Shown in pieces: positions 39,184 to 48,084 of a DNA stretch of 64,000 bases (the stretch's first letter is position 1; every line of letters begins with the position of its first letter). Source of the stretch: Pseudoxanthomonas sp. Root65 (GTDB taxonomy: Bacteria > Pseudomonadota > Gammaproteobacteria > Xanthomonadales > Xanthomonadaceae); assembly GCF_001427635.1 (NCBI RefSeq), contig NZ_LMHA01000003.1, positions 309,194-373,193 of the forward strand, given 5' to 3'. The position numbers and the translations under genes are program-made. Under the pieces are notes generated by a model that was not told the origin of the DNA, did no database searches, and saw only the letters and a list, made by a program, of their open reading frames with translations.

Positions 39184-39936
39184 TCAGCCGCCGAGACGCA
39201 GCAACTGGTTCGACGACTGCGCCATCTCGTCGCCGCTGCGGATCACCTTCACCTGCATCTCGAACTGACGCTGCAACTGGATCATCTGTACCAGCGCACC
39301 GGCCGCATCCACGTTGCTGCCTTCCAGCACGCCCATCGTCAGGCTGTTGCCGTTGGCCACCGGCAATGTCGGCGCCTGCGGGTCCGAAGGACGCATCAGG
39401 CCATCGCCGCCGCGGGCGAGCTGCGACTGCGCCGCTTCCACGATGCGCATCCGACCGACCACGGCCATCGTCTGCGGACCTTCGCCCTGCGGGATGATCG
39501 ACACCGTGCCGTCGGCCCCGATGTCGATCGACTGCGCCGGCGGTATCGCGATGGGGTTGCCGTTGTCGTCCAGCACCGCGCGGCCGCCCGCCGTCACCAG
39601 CTGGCCGTTCGGCGTGACGTTGAGCTCGCCGTTGCGCGTGTAGGCGGTGCCGCCATCGGCGGCCTGCACGGCCATCCAGCGGTTGGGCTGCAGCGACACG
39701 TCGAGCGAGCGCCCGGTGACCATCTGCGAACCCGTGCGTCCGTCGAAACCGGGATCGATCAGTACCGCGTCCACACGCGAGGGAAAGCCCTGGCCCTGGA
39801 TCTTGAACGCCTCGGTGCCGGCCAGCGCCGCCTTGAAGCCCTTGGTGTCCACGTTGGCCAGGTTGTGCGACACCGTGCCCTGCGCCTGCAGCGAAGCGCG
39901 GGCGCCGGTCATTGCGACGTAGAGGGCTTTGTCCAT
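39184..39936 (-). CDS. flgF: Proximal rod protein FlgF
   Basis: 250 residues. N-terminus MDKALYVAMTGARASLQAQG followed by VSHNLANVDTKGFKAALAGTEAF, middle GRSLDVSLQPNRWMAVQ and C-terminus EGSNVDAAGALVQMIQLQRQFEMQVKVI are diagnostic of the rod/hook family, and the length and position fit FlgF. Its stop lies only about 10 nt from the edge of the large repeat R1, which separates it from flgG. Confidence 0.95.
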   Translation of the reverse strand: MDKALYVAMTGARASLQAQGTVSHNLANVDTKGFKAALAGTEAFKIQGQGFPSRVDAVLIDPGFDGRTGSQMVTGRSLDVSLQPNRWMAVQAADGGTAYTRNGELNVTPNGQLVTAGGRAVLDDNGNPIAIPPAQSIDIGADGTVSIIPQGEGPQTMAVVGRMRIVEAAQSQLARGGDGLMRPSDPQAPTLPVANGNSLTMGVLEGSNVDAAGALVQMIQLQRQFEMQVKVIRSGDEMAQSSNQLLRLGG

Positions 39937-39954
39937 GAGGCGAGTCCAGAGTGA

Positions 39955-40030
39955 AGAGGAGTGAGAAGTGAGGAAAGGCGGGGGAGTGTGTCAGCGAGTG
40001 CGGTAGATCCCACTCACTCCTCACTCCTCT
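39955..40030. repeat. GGAGTGAG-type inverted repeat between flgE and flgF
   Basis: AGAGGAGTGAGAAGTGAG (39955-39972) and CTCACTCCTCACTCCTCT (40013-40030) are inverted with one mismatch over 18 bp; more GGAGTGAG-like units flank them (CGCTCACTCCTCG). It could attenuate transcription between flgE and flgF. Confidence 0.7.
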
Positions 40031-40046
40031 CCGCTCACTCCTCGCC

Positions 40047-41267
40047 TCACCTGATGTTGATGACCGCCTGGGTGATCTGGTCCTGGGTCGACAGGGCCTG
40101 CGAGTTGGCCTGGAAGTTGCGCTGCGCCACGATCATGTTGACCAGTTGTTCGGTCAGGTCGACGGTCGAGGCTTCCAGCGCGCCGGAGGCCACCTGGCCG
40201 AAGTCCGACGTGCCCGGTGCGCCGATGCGCGGTTCACCCGAGGCGTAGCTGTGCGTCCAGGTATTGTTGCCCTGCGACACCAGGCCCTGCGGGTTGCTGA
40301 AGTTGGCCAGCGCCACCTGGCCCAGTGCCTGGTCTTCGCCGTTGGAGTAGCGCGCGTAGACCACGCCGGTTTCGGACACGCTGAACTCGTTGAGCTTGCC
40401 GGTGGCGTAGCCGTCCTGGTTCTGGATGCGCTTGGCGAACTGCTCGCCGTATTGCGTGGTGCCGCTGATGTTCAGCGTCATGTTCAACACGCCGGCGCCG
40501 GTGCTGGGCGTGAACGGGGCGAGCGCCACCTGGCCATTGGCCGGTGCGGTCAGCGTGCCGTTGTTGTCGAACTGCACGGTGGTCGGCGCGCCCATCGAGG
40601 CGCCGTCCACGTAGGTGTGCATCTGCCACTCGTTCGGGTTCGGCGTCTTAACGTAGTACACAGTCTGCTGGTGGGCCACGCCCAGCGAGTCGTACACGGT
40701 GACCGAGGTGGTTTCGTTGTAGCTGGCGCTGTCGGTCGGCGAGAACGGGGCGATCGTCGGCTGCGCGGCGTTGCCGGGCAGGGTGACGCCCAGTTCCACG
40801 GCGGTGGTCGGCGACGGCGGGCTGTCGGTGGTCAGCAGGCGCAGGTCGGTCATGTTGCCGGTGTCGAAGCCGATGCCGTCGGCACGTGGCGGGAACACCT
40901 GCAGGCGGTAGCCTTCCGGCGTGGTCACGAAACCGTTCGGATCGCGCTGGAAGTTGCCGGCGCGCGTATACACGTTGGTGCCGTTGTTGCTGACGGTGAA
41001 GAAGCCTTCCTTGTCCACCGCCATGTCCAGGTAGCGCCCGGTCTGGTTGATGTCGCCCTGCGAGAACTGCTGGGCGACGTTGGTCAGCCGCACGCCGGCA
41101 CCGATGCCGTTGCGCATCAGGCCGTAGCCGGTGGACGAGAACACCTCGGCGAACTCCGCGCGCGACTCCTTGAAGCCGGTGGTGTTGACGTTGGCGATGT
41201 TGTGCGAGGTGACGTTGAGGTCGGCGTTGGCCGCCCTCATGCCGGACAGTGAGCTGTTGAATGCCAT
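40047..41267 (-). CDS. flgE: Flagellar hook protein FlgE
   Basis: 406 residues. Builds the hook. N-terminal MAFNSSLSGMRAANADLNVTSHNIANVNTTGFKESRAEF and C-terminal EASTVDLTEQLVNMIVAQRNFQANSQALSTQDQITQAVINIR are the axial coiled-coil ends (motifs: NIANVNTTGFKESRAEF; NMIVAQRNFQANS). Middle GRYLDMAVDKEGFFTVSN, then the hook-specific exposed domains. Follows flgD by 37 nt. Secreted by the flagellar export apparatus and capped by FlgD. Confidence 0.96.
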   Translation of the reverse strand: MAFNSSLSGMRAANADLNVTSHNIANVNTTGFKESRAEFAEVFSSTGYGLMRNGIGAGVRLTNVAQQFSQGDINQTGRYLDMAVDKEGFFTVSNNGTNVYTRAGNFQRDPNGFVTTPEGYRLQVFPPRADGIGFDTGNMTDLRLLTTDSPPSPTTAVELGVTLPGNAAQPTIAPFSPTDSASYNETTSVTVYDSLGVAHQQTVYYVKTPNPNEWQMHTYVDGASMGAPTTVQFDNNGTLTAPANGQVALAPFTPSTGAGVLNMTLNISGTTQYGEQFAKRIQNQDGYATGKLNEFSVSETGVVYARYSNGEDQALGQVALANFSNPQGLVSQGNNTWTHSYASGEPRIGAPGTSDFGQVASGALEASTVDLTEQLVNMIVAQRNFQANSQALSTQDQITQAVINIR

Positions 41268-41304
41268 GGAAGACTCCTTGCGGGATGCGGTGGGAGCGTG
41301 GGTG

Positions 41305-41988
41305 TCAGGACGTCGACTTGCCGATGCGCAGCACGTAGTCGAGCGGGGCGGTGCCCAGGCCGGGCAGGTTGAGGTACAGGCCGTCGGAGCCGATGGTCAC
41401 GCTGTCCACGGTGGCGTCGACGTAGGTGTTGAGGGCGGTGCCGGTGCCATCACTGGCGGTGTGCGTGGCCTTGATCGTGTACGCGCCGGCGTCGGCACGC
41501 TCGCCGTTGGCCTTCACGCCATCCCAGGCGAACGCGGTTTCGCCCTTGGCGGTGGCGTCGACTTCAATGGTGTCCACCACCATGCCGCTGGCGTCCTTGA
41601 TCTCGAAGGTCACCTTGCCGGCGCCGGGGGACATCACCAGGCCGCTGGCGTTGCCGGTGGCGGGCAGGGCGATGGATTCGGACGGCACCACCACCGAGTG
41701 GCCGACCAGCGCGGCGCCTTTCAGCACCTGGTCGCCGGTCAGTGCGGCGGTGAAGCCGTTGACGGTGCCGTTCAGATCGCTGATGCCCTGCACGGTGGAG
41801 AACTGCGCCAGCTGGGCGACAAACTCGCTGTTGGACAGGGGTTTCAGCGGATCCTGGTTGCTCAGCTGCTCGGTCATCAGCCGCATGAAGTCGGCCTGGC
41901 CCAGGGTGTCGGCTTTCTTCGCGGTGGTCGCGGCGCCGGTGGTGCTGGTATTGAGGGCGGCGAACGGATCGCCGTTGACAGTGGTCAT
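41305..41988 (-). CDS. flgD: Hook-capping protein FlgD
   Basis: 227 residues. Scaffold for hook polymerisation. The N-terminal export/cap region contains LGQADFMRLMTEQLSNQDPLKPLSNSEFVAQLAQFSTVQG (short motifs FMRLMTEQLSNQDPLKP and FVAQLAQFS), then Ig/FnIII-like domains (FEIKDASGMVVDTIEVDA, FAWDGVKANGERADAGAY), ending in LPGLGTAPLDYVLRIGK. Lies between flgC and flgE in the canonical order. Confidence 0.95.
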   Translation of the reverse strand: MTTVNGDPFAALNTSTTGAATTAKKADTLGQADFMRLMTEQLSNQDPLKPLSNSEFVAQLAQFSTVQGISDLNGTVNGFTAALTGDQVLKGAALVGHSVVVPSESIALPATGNASGLVMSPGAGKVTFEIKDASGMVVDTIEVDATAKGETAFAWDGVKANGERADAGAYTIKATHTASDGTGTALNTYVDATVDSVTIGSDGLYLNLPGLGTAPLDYVLRIGKSTS

Positions 41989-42015
41989 GGGTGTGCTCGG
42001 TCAGGGGAGGGTGCG

Positions 42016-42423
42016 TCAGCGGCCCATCGTCAGCGTGGCCAGGGCGAGTTCCTTGGCGGTGTTCAGCACTTCCACGCCGGCCTGGTAGCCGCGCGAGGCC
42101 GAGATCAGGTTGACCATCTGCGCCACCGGATCGACATCCGGCGCATAGACGTAGCCATCGCCATCGGCCATCGGATGGCCGGGCTCGTAGCGCTTGATCG
42201 GCGGTGCCTCGCTCTGGGTGATTTCCTTCACCTGCACCGAGGTCAGCGACCCGTCCGCATTGAGCTTGCGGGCCTGGAAGATCGGTTCGATCGGCTTGTA
42301 CACCGCTTCCGGCGAGGAGGCGATGGAGTCGGCGTTGGACAGGTTGCTGGCGATGGTGTTGAGACGTACGGACTGCGCCTGCAGCGCGGAACCGGCGACG
42401 TCGAAGATCGGCAGGTTGCTCAT
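42016..42423 (-). CDS. flgC: Flagellar rod protein FlgC
   Basis: 135 residues. Proximal rod component. N-terminal FDVAGSALQAQSVRLNTIAS then NLSNADSIASSPEAVYKP; C-terminal VAQMVNLISASRGYQAGVEVL and the end NTAKELALATLTMGR. Follows flgB by 11 nt in the usual flgBC pair. Confidence 0.96.
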   Translation of the reverse strand: MSNLPIFDVAGSALQAQSVRLNTIASNLSNADSIASSPEAVYKPIEPIFQARKLNADGSLTSVQVKEITQSEAPPIKRYEPGHPMADGDGYVYAPDVDPVAQMVNLISASRGYQAGVEVLNTAKELALATLTMGR

Positions 42424-42434
42424 GGCAGTGCCCC

Positions 42435-42821
42435 TTACTGGCCGGTGATCGCGGTGAGCATGGTGCGCACCTTGGATTCGATGAAGCTCAGCGAGGCGCG
42501 GTATTCCAGCGCCGCGCGGCCGTAGGCGGCACGCTCGGTGTCGGCGTCGACGGTGTTGCCGTCGAGGCTGGGCTGCACGCCGTCGCGCTCGAAGATGCGC
42601 GGCGAGGCGTTGAGCAGCGTCATGTGCTGCTCGTTGGTGCTGCTCAGCGGCGCGGCCTTGGCGGCGGCCTGTTCCAGGGCGGCCTGGAAGTCCAGGTCCT
42701 TGGCCTTGAAGTTGGGCGTGTCGGCGTTGGACAGGTTGCTGGCGATCAGCTGCATGCGCTGCTCACGCAGCGGCAACGCCGCGGCGTGGACACCGAGGTA
42801 ACTGGAGATGGGATTGGACAT
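42435..42821 (-). CDS. flgB: Flagellar rod protein FlgB
   Basis: 128 residues from ATG 42821 (MSNPISSYLGVHAAALPLRE), supported by GGAG 7 nt upstream; the 18 extra residues of the open frame are upstream leader. Motifs: MQLIASNLSNADTPNFKAKDLDF and the C-terminal RAALEYRASLSFIESKVRTM. First gene of flgBCDEF and downstream of a consensus sigma-54 promoter whose predicted start gives a 24-nt leader. Confidence 0.96.
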   Translation of the reverse strand: MSNPISSYLGVHAAALPLREQRMQLIASNLSNADTPNFKAKDLDFQAALEQAAAKAAPLSSTNEQHMTLLNASPRIFERDGVQPSLDGNTVDADTERAAYGRAALEYRASLSFIESKVRTMLTAITGQ

Positions 42822-42854
42822 GGCACCGCTCCGGCAGACCGTTGCCGGGGCAGT

Positions 42855-42871
42855 TGCAAGGCGTGTGCCAG
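42855..42871 (-). promoter_or_regulatory. Sigma-54 promoter for flgBCDEF
   Basis: Minus strand CTGGCAC-ACGCC-TTGCA matches the YTGGCAC-N5-TTGCW consensus fully. Predicted transcription start about 42845, 24 nt before the flgB ATG. Probably activated by FleQ-type enhancer-binding protein; no activator site assigned. Confidence 0.9.
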
Positions 42872-42971
42872 ACATGCGCCTCCTTCTCCCCGCGCGGCGG
42901 GGAGAAGGTGCCCGAAGGGCGGATGAGGGGCGAGCGCCGCGCTGGCGCTGACGGTGGCTTCGGGGTGCGCC

Positions 42972-43925
42972 TTACGCCGCCATGCGTGCCGCCGCCACCT
43001 GGTTCAGGCGGAACAGCACGTGTTCGGCCAGCTCGTGCGGGCTGTACTTGGCCACGAAGGCGTTGGCGCCCACGCGTTCGACCATCGCGTTGTTGAACAC
43101 GCCCGACAGGGACGTGTGCAGCAGCACGTACAGGCCGGCCAGGCCCGGGTGGCGCCGGATTTCCGTCGTCAGCGTGTAACCGTCCATGGCGGGCATCTCG
43201 ATGTCGGAGATGACCATGGCGTAGCGCTCGGCCGGATTCTCGCCGGCGGCGTGCACCTGCAAGAGGTGGTCCAGTGCCTGCCGGCCGTCCGAGAGCAGGG
43301 TGGCGGTGACGCCCAGCTGCTCCAGCACGCTGCGGATCTGCGAGCGCGCCACGCGGGAGTCGTCGACGACCAGCACCTGCATCGGCGGCGCATCGGCGGG
43401 CAGGGCCATCTCCGGCGCCAGGGTGGCGTCCATGCGCGACTGGCAGATGTCGGCCAGCACGCTTTCCACGTCGATCACCTGGATCAGTTCGCCCTGGAAG
43501 CGCGTCACCGCGGTCAGGTAGCTGTTTTCCGCGCCCAGCTCCGGCGGCGGGTGGATGTCTTCCACCGCGATGTTGACGATGCGCTCCACGCCGCTGACCA
43601 GGAAGCCCTGCACCGAGCGGTTGAACTCGGTGACGACCAAGTAGTTGGGGGCGTTCTCGGGATTGGGGTCGCGCTCGGGGTGGCGGATGCTCAAGCCCAG
43701 GTCAAGCACGGGCACCGACCGCCCGCGGACGTCGGCCACGCCGACGAACTCGCCCGGCAGGCCGGGGAGCTGGAACAGCGAGGGTCGGCGCAGGACTTCC
43801 TGCACTTTGAAGACGTTGACGCCAAAAAGCTGACGCCCGCCCAGGCGGAACAGCAGCAGGGCGAGGCGGTTGTGGCCGGCCAGGCGGGTGCGCTGGTCGA
43901 TGCGGTTGAGCAGATCCTGGGTCAT
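42972..43925 (-). CDS. cheV: Chemotaxis coupling protein CheV
   Basis: 317 residues. CheW-like domain (residues about 10-165: LALLLFRLGGRQLFGVNVFKVQEVLRRP, VPVLDLG) fused to a receiver domain (about 180-310) with LVVDDSRVARSQ, phospho-acceptor aspartate in MVISDIEMPAMDGY, HTSLSG and FVAKYSPHEL. Couples receptors to CheA with adaptation through receiver phosphorylation. ATG 43925 (MTQDLLNRIDQRTRLAGHNR) is chosen because the family starts here; there is no Shine-Dalgarno. A sigma-28 type promoter places the transcript start almost at this ATG. It lies between flgB and the large repeat R2. Confidence 0.95.
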   Translation of the reverse strand: MTQDLLNRIDQRTRLAGHNRLALLLFRLGGRQLFGVNVFKVQEVLRRPSLFQLPGLPGEFVGVADVRGRSVPVLDLGLSIRHPERDPNPENAPNYLVVTEFNRSVQGFLVSGVERIVNIAVEDIHPPPELGAENSYLTAVTRFQGELIQVIDVESVLADICQSRMDATLAPEMALPADAPPMQVLVVDDSRVARSQIRSVLEQLGVTATLLSDGRQALDHLLQVHAAGENPAERYAMVISDIEMPAMDGYTLTTEIRRHPGLAGLYVLLHTSLSGVFNNAMVERVGANAFVAKYSPHELAEHVLFRLNQVAAARMAA

Positions 43926-43932
43926 GCACAGC

Positions 43933-43959
43933 ATATCGGCCGCGGGATAGGGAACTTGA
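43933..43959 (-). promoter_or_regulatory. Sigma-28 (FliA) promoter for cheV
   Basis: Minus strand TCAAGTTC-N11-GCCGATAT (TCAA-N15-GCCGATAT) against TAAAGTTT-N11-GCCGATAA: 6 of 8 and 7 of 8. Predicted start about 43926, i.e. one base before the cheV ATG, implying a leaderless or near-leaderless message. Confidence 0.75.
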
Positions 43960-43980
43960 GCCGGGGGAGCGGCGCCGATT

Positions 43981-44740
43981 GAAGCCCCTCTCCCTGCGGG
44001 AGAGGGGTAGGGGAGAGGGCCAACGAAGTCCATGTCTTCGCTCTCCATGGTGCGCCACGACATCCGCGATGGCCTTTGGGTCCGTGGCCTTGCGGGGTGG
44101 GGCTCTTTTCCAGGACGTATGGTGCCGCTCGCCGCGGGGGCATTCCTTTCTTTGCTCGTGCAAAGAAAGGAACCAAAGAAACACGCCCCAGGCGGCACGC
44201 CCTGCGCTTCGCGCAGGGTCCGCGAGCGGTCCGGGAATTTTCGTAAGGCACATCCGTGTGCCATACGAAAACGCCGCCCATCCGGGGCGGCGCCCTTCGG
44301 GTTTTACCCGGCCCGCTCGCCGTGCCTCATGGGGACCCCGAAAAGCAGGAGCAACCGCGACGCATCGGCTTTGGCTCTCGGGCCCCCTGAGGTCCGGCAG
44401 TCACGGCGGGTGCAACCCCAAAGGGGCGCCGCACAAGGATGTGCGGCGTTTTCGTACGGGGCACGATGCCCCGCACGAAAATTCCCGCCTGGACTGCGCA
44501 CCCGCCGCGCAGCGGCGGGCGGACCGCCGGGGTGTGCTTTCTTTGCTTACTTTCTTTGCACAAGCAAAGAAAGTAAGGCCTCCGCGGCGAGCGGCACCAT
44601 GTTCAAGAAAAGGAAAGCGCCTCCCGCCAGGCCATCAAAAGCGGAGCCCGTGGCGGATGTGGTGCGGACTGCCGGCGGATCGAAGGCACGTGCTTCGTTG
44701 GCCCTCTCCCCAACCCCTCTCCCGCGGGGAGAGGGGCTCA
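43981..44740. repeat. Large self-symmetric intergenic repeat R2 (cheV-flgA)
   Basis: Occupies most of the 912 bp between cheV and flgA; no gene supported. Same architecture as R1: AAGCCCCTCTCCCTGCGGGA at one edge, GGAGAGGGGCTCA at the other, CAAAGAAAG/CTTTCTTTGC blocks, GGGAATTTTCGTA and CGAAAATTCCCG, hairpins such as GCCGCCC..GGGCGGC. It is inverted relative to R1: R1 reads CCGTGACTGCCGGACCTCAG in its left half, R2 reads CTGAGGTCCGGCAGTCACGG in its right half. Confidence 0.88.
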
Positions 44741-44787
44741 AGCGCGTCAGAAAGACAACACCTCGGACCCCGCGGCAGTCGAGGGCT

Positions 44788-44804
44788 CTGGCACACCGCT
44801 TGCA
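44788..44804 (+). promoter_or_regulatory. Sigma-54 promoter for flgA
   Basis: CTGGCAC-ACCGC-TTGCA, a full consensus -24/-12 element. Predicted start about 44815. This argues for translation from ATG 44838 (23-nt leader) rather than ATG 44817 (2-nt leader). Confidence 0.9.
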
Positions 44805-44837
44805 GCTTCCCCGCCGATGAACCTCCGGACCCCGCCC

Positions 44838-45488
44838 ATGCTGCGCCTCACTTTCGCCCTGATCGGTGGCCTGACCGCATGCAGCGTGTTGGCCGCGGAC
44901 TTCCAGCCGGTCGACAGCATCAAGGCTGCTGCGATCGGTGCGCTGCCTGCCGGCAGCGAAGCCGAAGCCACGCTGGACCCCGCCCTGCGTCTGCCACGCT
45001 GCGGTGCGGCGCTGGTGGCGCGCATCCAGGGCAGCACCAGCGTGGAAGTCAGTTGCCCGCAGGACGCCGGCTGGCGCCTGTTCGTGCCCGTGCGCGTGCG
45101 CCGCAGCCAGACGGTCCTCGTCCTGGCGCGCGGCATCGCCCCGGGCGAAACGATTACCGCAGACGCTTTCGTCGCCGAGCGTCGCGATGCCTCGCGCATC
45201 GTCGGGGCCGCCGTCGCCGATCCGGCGCAGGCGGTGGGCCGGGTCGCCCGGCGCATGCTGTCGGCCGGCGCGGTGCTGGCTTCGACCGACCTGGTCGCGC
45301 AGCGGCTGGTCCGGCGTGGCGACAACGTGGCGCTGGTGTCCCGTCGCGGCGGGGTGGAAGTGCGCGTGGCCGGCAAGGCGCTCGCCGATGGCGGCGAGAA
45401 CGAGCGGGTCACCGTGGAAAACCTGTCCTCGCGCCGCGTGGTGCAGGGCGTGGTGGGGCCGGGCGGCGACGTCTGGGTCAGCCGATGA
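44838..45488 (+). CDS. flgA: P-ring assembly chaperone FlgA
   Basis: 216 residues from ATG 44838. Signal peptide MLRLTFALIGGLTACSVLAA, then DFQPVDSIKAAAIG. Periplasmic protein needed for FlgI ring assembly. The SAF domain is visible from VLVLARGIAPGETITADAFVAER through RMLSAGAVLASTDLV. The C-terminus (GDNVALVSRRGGVEVRVAGKALADG..., VQGVVGPGGDVWV) is the standard FlgA end. The start is decided by the sigma-54 promoter position and the cleaner signal peptide; ATG 44817 would add seven residues. Divergent from the minus-strand flg operon, with R2 between. Confidence 0.94.
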   Translation: MLRLTFALIGGLTACSVLAADFQPVDSIKAAAIGALPAGSEAEATLDPALRLPRCGAALVARIQGSTSVEVSCPQDAGWRLFVPVRVRRSQTVLVLARGIAPGETITADAFVAERRDASRIVGAAVADPAQAVGRVARRMLSAGAVLASTDLVAQRLVRRGDNVALVSRRGGVEVRVAGKALADGGENERVTVENLSSRRVVQGVVGPGGDVWVSR

Positions 45489-45599
45489 CGCATCATGGCC
45501 ACATCGCCCTCAAGGTATGCCGGGGGTGGCCGATATCGAACGTGGGTGGAAGCAGGCCGGGCACGATCTGGCACTTCCGCGGATTGTGGCCTCCGTCAC

Positions 45600-45626
45600 T
45601 AAAGTCGGAAGGGCCGCGGCCGATAA
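45600..45626 (+). promoter_or_regulatory. Sigma-28 (FliA) promoter for flgM
   Basis: TAAA (45600-45603), exactly 15 nt, GCCGATAA (45619-45626): a perfect match to the FliA consensus. flgM begins 30 nt downstream. Gives FliA-dependent expression of its own anti-sigma factor. Confidence 0.93.
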
Positions 45627-45656
45627 CTCCTATGAACCCTGTGACAGGTGAATGAA

Positions 45657-45965
45657 ATGAGCCAGAAAATCGAAGGCACTCCCCCTGCCGCCGTCCGCAC
45701 CACCGGCCCCGTTGGCGGCCGTGTTGCGCCGGCGGGTGCCGAACGTTCGCGGCCGGTCGAAGCCAGCGCCGGCGGCGACAGTCTGCGCCTGACCGGCGAG
45801 GCCGCCAGCCTGCAGGCGATGCAGCGCGAGCTGTCCAACGCGCCCGCGATCAACGAGTCCCGCGTGCAGGCCGTGCGTGAAGCCCTGCAGGCCGGTACCT
45901 ACAAGGTCAATGCCGAGGCGATCGCCGACGGCATGCTGGGCCTGGAAGACCAGTTGGGCGGCTGA
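45657..45965 (+). CDS. flgM: Anti-sigma-28 factor FlgM
   Basis: 102 residues from ATG 45657 (AGGTG 7 nt upstream; a GTG at 45648 is in frame). FlgM binds FliA and is exported once the hook is complete, releasing late gene expression. The disordered, Pro/Ala-rich N-terminal half contains VRTTGPVGG. The FliA-binding C-terminal half has NAPAINESRVQAVREALQAG, then TYKVNAEAIADGMLGLEDQL. Perfect sigma-28 promoter upstream; flgN follows after 5 nt. Confidence 0.94.
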   Translation: MSQKIEGTPPAAVRTTGPVGGRVAPAGAERSRPVEASAGGDSLRLTGEAASLQAMQRELSNAPAINESRVQAVREALQAGTYKVNAEAIADGMLGLEDQLGG

Positions 45966-45970
45966 GCGCA

Positions 45971-46315
45971 ATGAGCCATGCCTCCCTCCAGCGACTGTCC
46001 GCGGCCCTGGAAGGGGAACGGCGCGCCATCGTCGAGCACGACGTGGAAGCGCTGGTGCGATGCACGCAGGACAAGCTGGATGCGCTGCGCGCGCTGGAAA
46101 CCGCGGCCGCCGGCTTCGGCTTCCCGGAAGACCTGCGCGAACAGCTGGCCGAACTGGCCGAGAAGAACCATGCCAACGGCATCCTGCTGGCGCGTCGCCG
46201 TCGCGAAGTGAACTGGGCGCTGCGCCATCTGGGCCGCACCGAAAGCCACGGCGCCTACGATGCGCAGGGGCAGACGTCCACGACGTCCGCGCCGCGTCCG
46301 CTCGCGGTCGCCTGA
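45971..46315 (+). CDS. flgN: Flagellar export chaperone FlgN
   Basis: 114 residues, mostly helical and charged (LQRLSAALEGERRAIVEHDV, LVRCTQDKLDALRALET), typical of the weakly conserved FlgN family that chaperones FlgK and FlgL. Motif NHANGILLARRRREVNWALRHL (central part) matches the C-terminal substrate-binding helix. Immediately follows flgM, as is usual for flgMN. Confidence 0.88.
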   Translation: MSHASLQRLSAALEGERRAIVEHDVEALVRCTQDKLDALRALETAAAGFGFPEDLREQLAELAEKNHANGILLARRRREVNWALRHLGRTESHGAYDAQGQTSTTSAPRPLAVA

Positions 46316-46320
46316 GCCCG

Positions 46321-47655
<1,335 letters not shown>

Positions 47656-47668
47656 GTGGTCTGGTTCT

Positions 47669-47800
47669 TGTGGGAGCGACGTAAGTCGCGATAAGGGAGT
47701 TCGGTTGTCCCGAACCAGGATCTGCGCGGCAGGCGTCGGTCGCGTTCGATGACGCGGCGATGGTTCGTTTTCAGCGTTCGCGACTTACGTCGCTCCCACA
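47669..47800. repeat. REP-like inverted repeat, family A copy 3
   Basis: Perfect 22-bp arms (47669-47690 and 47779-47800) separated by 88 nt. The right arm, read on the minus strand, supplies the last codons and TAA stop (47787-47785) of the GIY-YIG gene. Confidence 0.9.
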
Positions 47801-48084
47801 TCCACATCCACGTCAGCCGACTCGAAGAAAGCGAGCTTCTTCGCCCTGGGCAACCGCTTCAGCTGCGCCTCGGCGCGCGAGGCCGCGCTGCGGTCCGGGT
47901 AGCCACGACTCGCGAGCACGCGCAGCGGCGGATTCGCGCGGGTGTACTTGGCGCCGGTGCCGGCGACATGCGCGGCGTAGCGTGCTTCAAGCCGGTTGGT
48001 GATGCCGGCGTAGTACGTGCCGTTGCGGCATTCCAGCAGGTACAGGCACCAGCCCTCCGGCATGGGCGCGACAGCGTCAGGCAT
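47785..48084 (-). CDS. GIY-YIG nuclease superfamily protein (UPF0213-like)
   Basis: 99 residues. Single GIY-YIG domain: [19 protein letters not shown] carries the strand motifs, followed by [21 protein letters not shown] and [17 protein letters not shown]. These small stand-alone proteins have unclear cellular roles. The open frame starts at 48084, overlapping the upstream gene's stop by 8 nt; ATG 48063 (MPEGWCLY) is also plausible. The C-terminal tail after LAFFESAD is VDVDVGAT, with the last codons and stop donated by the REP element. The ancestral stop was probably closer to the domain end. Confidence 0.88.
   Translation of the reverse strand: MPDAVAPMPEGWCLYLLECRNGTYYAGITNRLEARYAAHVAGTGAKYTRANPPLRVLASRGYPDRSAASRAEAQLKRLPRAKKLAFFESADVDVDVGAT

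Noticed and set aside
45548..45600. Sigma-54 promoter at TGGCACTTCC before flgM
   Set aside because: The GC element is not at the right distance (no TTGC 5 nt after TGGCAC); the sigma-28 promoter explains the region.
43979..45655. 558-codon plus-strand open frame across R2 and flgA
   Set aside because: It reads repeat DNA and then flgA in the wrong frame; composition is Arg/Pro-rich shadow sequence.
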